Origin: DATKQI01 sp035532755
Lineage (GTDB): Bacteria; Pseudomonadota; Alphaproteobacteria; Acetobacterales; Acetobacteraceae
Length of the DNA stretch: 26,560 nt
NCBI GenBank assembly: GCA_035532755.1
Contig: DATKQI010000142.1
Coordinates: 1 to 26,560 of the forward strand
Direction: 5' to 3'
Positions 22,715 through 26,560 of the stretch are shown here, piece by piece (within the stretch, counting starts at the first letter, position 1; each line of letters starts with the position of its first letter). The notes under the pieces were generated by a model. That model worked only from the letters and a program-made list of their open reading frames with translations. It searched no databases and was not told where the DNA came from. Position numbers and translations under genes: made by a program.

Positions 22715-23962
22715 TCATGGATCCACGACGTTTCCGACGACGGCCGAGGCTTCGCCCAGGATCACGGTGCCGGGATCGACCCCCAAGCCGATCGGGGCCG
22801 GTCCCCCGGCACGTGCGGCCAAGGGTGCCGGATGATGCAGCCGCCGACGCAGCCGCATCGCCAGGGCGCGCTCCAGGAGCAGCTGACTATAATGCGCCGC
22901 GATCAGCGACGGAGGCAGCGCAAGCAAAAAGAATACCATTTGCGCGCTCGATCCCACGGCACGCGCCAGACCGCTCACGATCATCTCGTGCTTGACCCCG
23001 GACATGACGATCGGATGCCAGAGGTAGAAACTGTAGCTGATTGTCCCAAGGTACTGCATGATCGGAAGGCGGAGGAAGCGGCCCAGGAGGCCACGACCCG
23101 TGGCCAGGCCGGCGAAGCCCAAGGCCGCGGCCACGAAAGCAAGGATGGCCAACGGCAGGCGCGCGTCGTGGACCCATTCGAACATCGTCGAGGTGGTCAG
23201 CGGGCTCGGTCGGGAAAGCATCTGCACGCCGCGCCACGCGCAAAGGAACAGTGCCAACAGCATGACGGGGAAGCGGGTAAGTGCCGCGGGTAGGCGGTGA
23301 TCGAGCAGTCCTTCTGCGACGATCACGCCGGCGAGAAAGAAGACTGCCCTGGGATAAAACGCGATCGCCAACGCGGCAAGCGGAATGCCAATTACGAGCA
23401 CCCCGATGCCGCGGCGGGTCACAAGCCACCATCCCGCGGCACATGCAAGATAGAACATCGCTTCGTAGCTCAGCGACCATGCGGCGGGGTGGTAGAGCGG
23501 AATCGAGAAGACACCCGGTAGCGCAGCCAAGTTGAACGGCAACCAGGTCAGATAGCCCGCGAATGAGAGATACTGGAACCCGTGGGTGCGGGTGACGAAT
23601 CCCAGGACCGAGATCGTCAGGACGGTGGCCCAGAGCACCGGAAAGATGCGGATCATCCGATCGATCAGGAACACGCCGGGACCGCGGGCGCGACGCAGCG
23701 TTCCGGCAATGACGAAGCCGCTGATGCAGAAGAACGCTTCGACACCGAACTCCGTGGTGCGCGTGAAGAACTGGGCCACCGGCGTCGCGAGCAGCGCGTA
23801 GGTCGCGAGGCCCGAGTTCACCACGTGAAAAACATACACCGCGCTCGAAAACAGCCCGCGGGCACCGTGCACGTGCCGGTTGAATTCCTTCGTCCGAGCC
23901 AAAGTCTGGGGTGATGCTGACAAGAAGCCCTCGGGCAGTGGGTAGGTCCGTTGGGGGCGCAC
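22715..23962 (-). CDS. Acyltransferase family 3 membrane protein
   Basis: A 415-residue integral membrane acyltransferase (OafA/ExoZ-like), expected to acetylate or otherwise acylate sugars of the EPS. The R-x10-H motif is present as Arg35 and His46 (RGLFSSAVYVFH). FGVEAFFCISGFVIAGTLRR and the later PAAWSLSYEAMFYLACAAGW and YSFYLWHPI blocks are typical. About ten helices are visible. The GTG start at 23962 is a choice: the frame stays open upstream to 24445 on the minus strand, overlapping the methyltransferase, and other in-frame starts exist. Core homology begins near residue 28, and GAGG lies 11 nt before 23962. It is divergent from the methyltransferase and convergent with the ExoO-like transferase. 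The acyl group and acceptor are inferred from family only. Confidence 0.88.
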   Translation of the reverse strand: MRPQRTYPLPEGFLSASPQTLARTKEFNRHVHGARGLFSSAVYVFHVVNSGLATYALLATPVAQFFTRTTEFGVEAFFCISGFVIAGTLRRARGPGVFLIDRMIRIFPVLWATVLTISVLGFVTRTHGFQYLSFAGYLTWLPFNLAALPGVFSIPLYHPAAWSLSYEAMFYLACAAGWWLVTRRGIGVLVIGIPLAALAIAFYPRAVFFLAGVIVAEGLLDHRLPAALTRFPVMLLALFLCAWRGVQMLSRPSPLTTSTMFEWVHDARLPLAILAFVAAALGFAGLATGRGLLGRFLRLPIMQYLGTISYSFYLWHPIVMSGVKHEMIVSGLARAVGSSAQMVFFLLALPPSLIAAHYSQLLLERALAMRLRRRLHHPAPLAARAGGPAPIGLGVDPGTVILGEASAVVGNVVDP

Positions 23963-24260
23963 CGTGACGACGACCTCTATGGGGACGCAATCACAATCTG
24001 CACACACCGAATTCAACAAAGCTTGTACCACCGATGCCCTGCCGACCGGCCGCTGGGATGAGCGGGGCTGGCAGTCCTGCGGAACTTTCCGTCCTACGTT
24101 GGGGATTCTCTGTTCACAGAGAGTTTTGCTGCAAACGCCGCGTTCCAGCGATAACAGGGCCTGCACAGGGGTGGCCTCTTTTGGCGACGGTCGATTTCGT
24201 ATGATGGTCGTACGCAGGATGCACCCTTCCCGCATGCACCGTGAAGAGGTGTCCAATTGC
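23963..24260. promoter_or_regulatory. Divergent gap with a small hairpin, acyltransferase / methyltransferase
   Basis: This 298-bp region holds the promoters of the two divergent genes. At 24107-24122 TCTCTG-TTCA-CAGAGA forms a perfect 6-bp hairpin, extended by weaker pairs, and TTTT follows at 24124-24127. It resembles a weak intrinsic terminator or attenuator on the plus strand, about 135 bp before the methyltransferase start. Several in-frame ATGs precede 24261, so part of this gap could be coding. Confidence 0.35.
24107..24127 (+). terminator. Weak hairpin plus T-run, possible attenuator
   Basis: The stem TCTCTG/CAGAGA with a TTCA loop is followed by TTTT one base after the stem. The stem is short and not GC-rich, so termination would be weak. 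Its position between a divergent promoter area and the methyltransferase gene would suit attenuation rather than the end of a transcript. Confidence 0.25.
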
Positions 24261-24881
24261 ATGACCGTCCGTCGCATGACACAGATGAGCCGGAAGCTCG
24301 TCGCGAGTGGCGCTATGATCGGCCGGCGGGTCCCCTGGATCGGCCGTTTGGATATATTGACTTCACTGGCCCAGGCGGACTGGAAGAACATCGAATACTT
24401 CGATGAGTCATGGAGACTGCGAGTCGAGCAGATGGCTCGCTTCATTCCCGCCGGGGCTTCGGTAATGGATCTGGGATGCGGTGAGCGGTGGCTCCGCCAG
24501 ATCGTCGGATCTGAACGTTACACTGGGGTGGATTATCGGTCGCGGAGCCTCGATACGATCGTTTGCGATTTCGACCAGGATGAATTTCCGGACATCTTCC
24601 GGCACGTGGCGTTCGTCAGCGGATGTCTGGAATATATTCGTGATTATCCTCGATTTATTGCAGAAGTCTGCCGCCGAACCTCGCTCTGTATTCTCTCCTA
24701 CTGTCCGATCGAGACCCATGGTGATCTCGTCGGGCGCCGACGAGCCGGCTGGCGCAATGACCTCACGATCGACGCGATCGAGCAGGAATTCGGTCGGCAC
24801 GGCTTTGCCAAGACCGATGAGGAACTTACGGCGTCCGGGAATGCGGTGCTGGTGTTCCGATGCGCGGCACGGGATGCGTGA
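24261..24881 (+). CDS. Class I SAM-dependent methyltransferase-like protein
   Basis: A 206-residue protein with a Rossmann-type methyltransferase core: motif I VMDLGCGERWL (DLGCG at 70-74), the acidic end of beta-2 in YTGVDYRS (Asp91), a motif II-like DFDQDEFPD, and VSGCLEYIRDYPRFIAEV. The N-terminal 50 residues are basic (MTVRRMTQMSRKLVASGAM) and then aromatic (WKNIEYFDESW). The ATG at 24261 is preferred, with AGAGGT about 10 nt upstream; earlier in-frame starts reach 23964. It overlaps the pyruvyl transferase gene by 8 bp, so they are cotranslated. It could methylate the EPS or a sugar precursor. The shortened core leaves room for a non-catalytic role, and the substrate is unknown. Confidence 0.75.
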   Translation: MTVRRMTQMSRKLVASGAMIGRRVPWIGRLDILTSLAQADWKNIEYFDESWRLRVEQMARFIPAGASVMDLGCGERWLRQIVGSERYTGVDYRSRSLDTIVCDFDQDEFPDIFRHVAFVSGCLEYIRDYPRFIAEVCRRTSLCILSYCPIETHGDLVGRRRAGWRNDLTIDAIEQEFGRHGFAKTDEELTASGNAVLVFRCAARDA

Positions 24882-25974
24882 CACAGCGATCGCCCCTGCG
24901 GCGCAACCGGACGCGGGCGCAGGTCGTCGTGCAAAACCGGCGCCGCAGGAGGCGAACAAAACGATTATCCGCCAGCTACGGCAAGAGATCGATCGTTCGC
25001 TTGATGGCGAACTCGAAGGCGTTCGCTCGGTTGCTCTCGTTGATTTTCCGGATCATCCGAACGTCGGCGACAGTGCGATATATCTTGGGGAGATCACCTG
25101 GCTTCGAGCGCGGCACGGCATCACACCGGATTACGTTTGCACCGTGGATAATTTTTCCCCGGACGCGCTTCGCCGCGCGGTGCCGGATGGCCCGATATTC
25201 TTCCACGGTGGCGGCAATTTCGGGGACATCTGGCCGCATCATCAACGCCTTCGCGAGACGGTGCTGCAGACCTTCCCAGGGCGCCGCATCGTTCAGCTGC
25301 CGCAGACCATCCATTTTGATGACCCGTCCGGCCTGCACCGCGTGCAAAAGCTGATTGCGGCGCACGGAAATTTTCTGCTTCTTGTCCGCGACCGAAAGAG
25401 TCTGGAACTCGCACGAACCGTCTTCGACTGTGAGGTACGCTTGTGCCCGGACATGGCACTTGCTCTCGGGCCACGAACGCCGCCCGTCCGGGCATTCCAT
25501 CCATTGGTCCTGTTGCTACGCTCCGACAGGGAGCAAGCCGGTCGCATGGCTCAGATGCCCCCCCCCGCCGGCGCACTCGCATCCGACTGGCTCCACGAGC
25601 CGCACCATTTGCGCGAGAGCATGAGGTGGTTGAGCGCGCTGCGTGTGAGTCTCGGTGGCACCCGGCGCCTTCATGACCGCAACCACCATCGCGAGTACTT
25701 CTACGCGGCGCTCGCAGCGCGCCGGGTCGCGCGCGGGTTGCGGCTTCTCGGCTCCGGGCGGTCGGTGATCACCGATCGCCTGCACGGCCATCTGCTCTGC
25801 CTGCTGCTCGGGCTGCCACATATCGTCTTCGACAACAGGTACGGGAAGCTCGACGGGTTCATCGGCACCTGGACCGCCAATTGCGGGCTTGTGGAGCGCA
25901 CACCCGATCTGCCCGCCGCGCTGCGTCAGTGGAACGCTCGGTTCCACGAGTGGTGGCCTGGCGTCTGTTCGTGA
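24874..25974 (+). CDS. Polysaccharide pyruvyl transferase family protein
   Basis: A 366-residue enzyme of the PS_pyruv_trans family (ExoV/CsaB/EpsI-like), which moves pyruvate from phosphoenolpyruvate to a sugar as a ketal. After a 28-residue Ala/Pro-rich leader come VALVDFPDHPNVGDSAIYLG (NVGD at 63-66), IFFHGGGNFGDIWP (111-120), RRIVQLPQTIHF and CPDMALALG. The C-terminal site reads VITDRLHGHLLCLLLGLP with DNRYGKLDGF. All family blocks are present. ATG 24874 overlaps the methyltransferase stop (ATGCGTGA), indicating coupling. Ketal pyruvate would give the polymer negative charge. It is the last gene of the EPS locus before non-coding DNA and an insertion sequence. Confidence 0.9.
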   Translation: MRDTAIAPAAQPDAGAGRRAKPAPQEANKTIIRQLRQEIDRSLDGELEGVRSVALVDFPDHPNVGDSAIYLGEITWLRARHGITPDYVCTVDNFSPDALRRAVPDGPIFFHGGGNFGDIWPHHQRLRETVLQTFPGRRIVQLPQTIHFDDPSGLHRVQKLIAAHGNFLLLVRDRKSLELARTVFDCEVRLCPDMALALGPRTPPVRAFHPLVLLLRSDREQAGRMAQMPPPAGALASDWLHEPHHLRESMRWLSALRVSLGGTRRLHDRNHHREYFYAALAARRVARGLRLLGSGRSVITDRLHGHLLCLLLGLPHIVFDNRYGKLDGFIGTWTANCGLVERTPDLPAALRQWNARFHEWWPGVCS

Positions 25975-26427
25975 CAGAGCGGGTACTGACCGGTGAGCAC
26001 CATCGGCTGTCCTCTGCATTGTCAGCGCGTTCATTGGAATGAAGCGAATGCCGCGCTCGATGTAATGGTGGACAGCCATTCTCTGCTCTGAAGGACGGCG
26101 CTGGCCCGTCATCCGCGGCCAGCTCGTGTGCCCGGTGCCGCTTCGAGCCGGTGGCTGAGGGGTGTGCGTCCGGTTTTCACTGGTGTAGCGGCCCAACCGT
26201 ACCGGTGGGTCCGGATGTGCCCCGGAACTCGAGCGTGGCGGACGCCTACACGACGCCGATCTTGGCCTGGTGAGGCACGGGTACGGTTTCGTGACCTGGA
26301 GTTGAACTCTGGTCAGCCGGTTCCCTGGCCTTGGTGCAACGCTGCTCAGGTGCCGCCCGCTCGCGGGGGCCGCCAACCAAGTCGCTGAAGCCCGTTACCC
26401 TTGATCCCCGACCAAAGAAATTGGGGT
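25975..26427. other. Non-coding stretch between the EPS locus and the insertion sequence
   Basis: I see no convincing gene in these bases. On the minus strand a short piece (about 26021-26085) reads VHHYIERGIRFIPMNALTMQ, which looks protein-like, but it runs into sequence I cannot assign and no start or family is clear. A dyad lies at 26292-26315, listed separately. The stretch probably holds the 3' end of the pyruvyl transferase transcript and the insertion target of the IS1380-type element. Confidence 0.35.
26292..26315. promoter_or_regulatory. Dyad resembling a MerR-family operator
   Basis: TGACC-TG-GAGTT-G-AACTC-T-GGTCA pairs TGACC with GGTCA and GAGTT with AACTC. The look is that of MerR-family operators, which lie between widely spaced -35 and -10 boxes. 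No matching -10 or downstream reading frame is present, so it may be a relic or chance. Confidence 0.2.
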
Positions 26428-26560
26428 CCCCCGTTGGTCCTGACGAATCAGGGGGATAGTCTGGGTTTGGGACCGACGGACCATCACCAACGGGGTGCGG
26501 GATGCTGCCACAAGGAGTTCTGGGCTTCCAGTATGAGGCGGAGGGTTCGCGCGCCGATCT
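26428..26560 (+). mobile_element. Left end of an IS1380-family insertion sequence (cut by the window edge)
   Basis: The transposase start at 26502 identifies the element. The upstream part has CCCCGTTGGT at 26429-26438, repeated inverted as ACCAACGGGG at 26486-26495. This could be the terminal inverted repeat plus an internal copy, or an operator. I place the left end near 26428, inside a GGGGTCCCC palindrome at 26423-26431, which may be the target. The exact terminus cannot be set without the right end, which is outside the window. Confidence 0.5.
26502..26560 (+). CDS. IS1380-family transposase, N-terminal fragment (runs off the window)
   Basis: The last 59 bases read MLPQGVLGFQYEAEGSRAD. 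This matches the N-terminal pattern of IS1380-family DDE transposases (M-x-x-G-[IV]-L-x-F-x-YE-x-E). The ATG at 26502 lies just after the ACCAACGGGG repeat. Only 19 residues are in view, so whether the gene is intact is unknown. IS1380 elements are common in acetic acid bacteria and other alphaproteobacteria, which fits the organism guess. Confidence 0.7.
   Translation, partial: MLPQGVLGFQYEAEGSRAD

Noticed and set aside
22887..23990. Minus-strand open frame of 367 codons
   Set aside because: Same-strand shadow of the acyltransferase in another frame; it lacks the hydrophobic helices and motifs that the chosen frame shows.
24113..24126. GTTC-N7-GTT resembling an alphaproteobacterial LexA box
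   Set aside because: The second half-site is incomplete, and the bases are better explained by the 24107-24127 hairpin; no SOS gene is nearby.
1..26560. CRISPR array, rRNA or tRNA genes
   Set aside because: No regularly spaced repeats and no structural RNA signatures were seen on either strand.

Overview
The window is a high-G+C exopolysaccharide (EPS) biosynthesis and export locus from a Gram-negative bacterium, flanked on both sides by mobile-element DNA. An outer-membrane beta-barrel, a lipoprotein of the OPX (Wza/GumB) class, Tat-like and Sec-like signal peptides and strong GC3 bias suggest an alphaproteobacterium. An Acetobacteraceae or Sphingomonad-like host is plausible, but I cannot fix the rank from sequence alone.

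Layout. Positions 1-2294 are a decayed mobile region: a 5'-truncated, frameshifted IS110-family transposase and a broken lytic transglycosylase whose 3' half has been replaced. From 2295 to about 25974 lies the EPS locus. In order (+/-): GT2 (+), Wzx flippase (-), GT2 (+), small Cys-rich secreted protein (-), outer-membrane beta-barrel (-), OPX lipoprotein (+), initiating phosphoglycosyl transferase (+), AAA+ ATPase (-), GT4 (+), membrane GT2 (+), Wzz/Wzc-like co-polymerase (-), GT14 Branch transferase (+), GT4 (+), GH26 glycanase (-), Wzy-like polymerase (+), two-TM small protein (+), GT2 (+), acyltransferase-3 (-), methyltransferase (+), polysaccharide pyruvyl transferase (+). The right edge enters an IS1380-family element whose transposase starts at 26502.

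How the parts fit. This is a complete Wzx/Wzy-type pathway. The WbaP-like enzyme starts the unit on undecaprenyl phosphate, seven glycosyltransferases can extend it, and acyl, possibly methyl, and pyruvyl groups can decorate it. Wzx flips the unit, Wzy polymerises it, the Wzc-like protein controls chain length, and the OPX lipoprotein together with the divergently encoded beta-barrel would carry the chain across the outer membrane. The GH26 enzyme probably trims or releases the product.

Unusual points. The Wzc-like protein has lost the Walker A lysine and other kinase residues. The OPX protein ends without the C-terminal helix that forms the Wza pore, and a beta-barrel gene sits beside it. 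An orphan AAA+ ATPase lies in the middle of the locus. All glycosyltransferases are on the plus strand, whereas all seven minus-strand genes are transport, regulatory or modification functions, giving repeated convergent pairs with gaps of 13-65 bp or a short overlap. A perfect 16-bp tandem duplication lies upstream of the initiating transferase.
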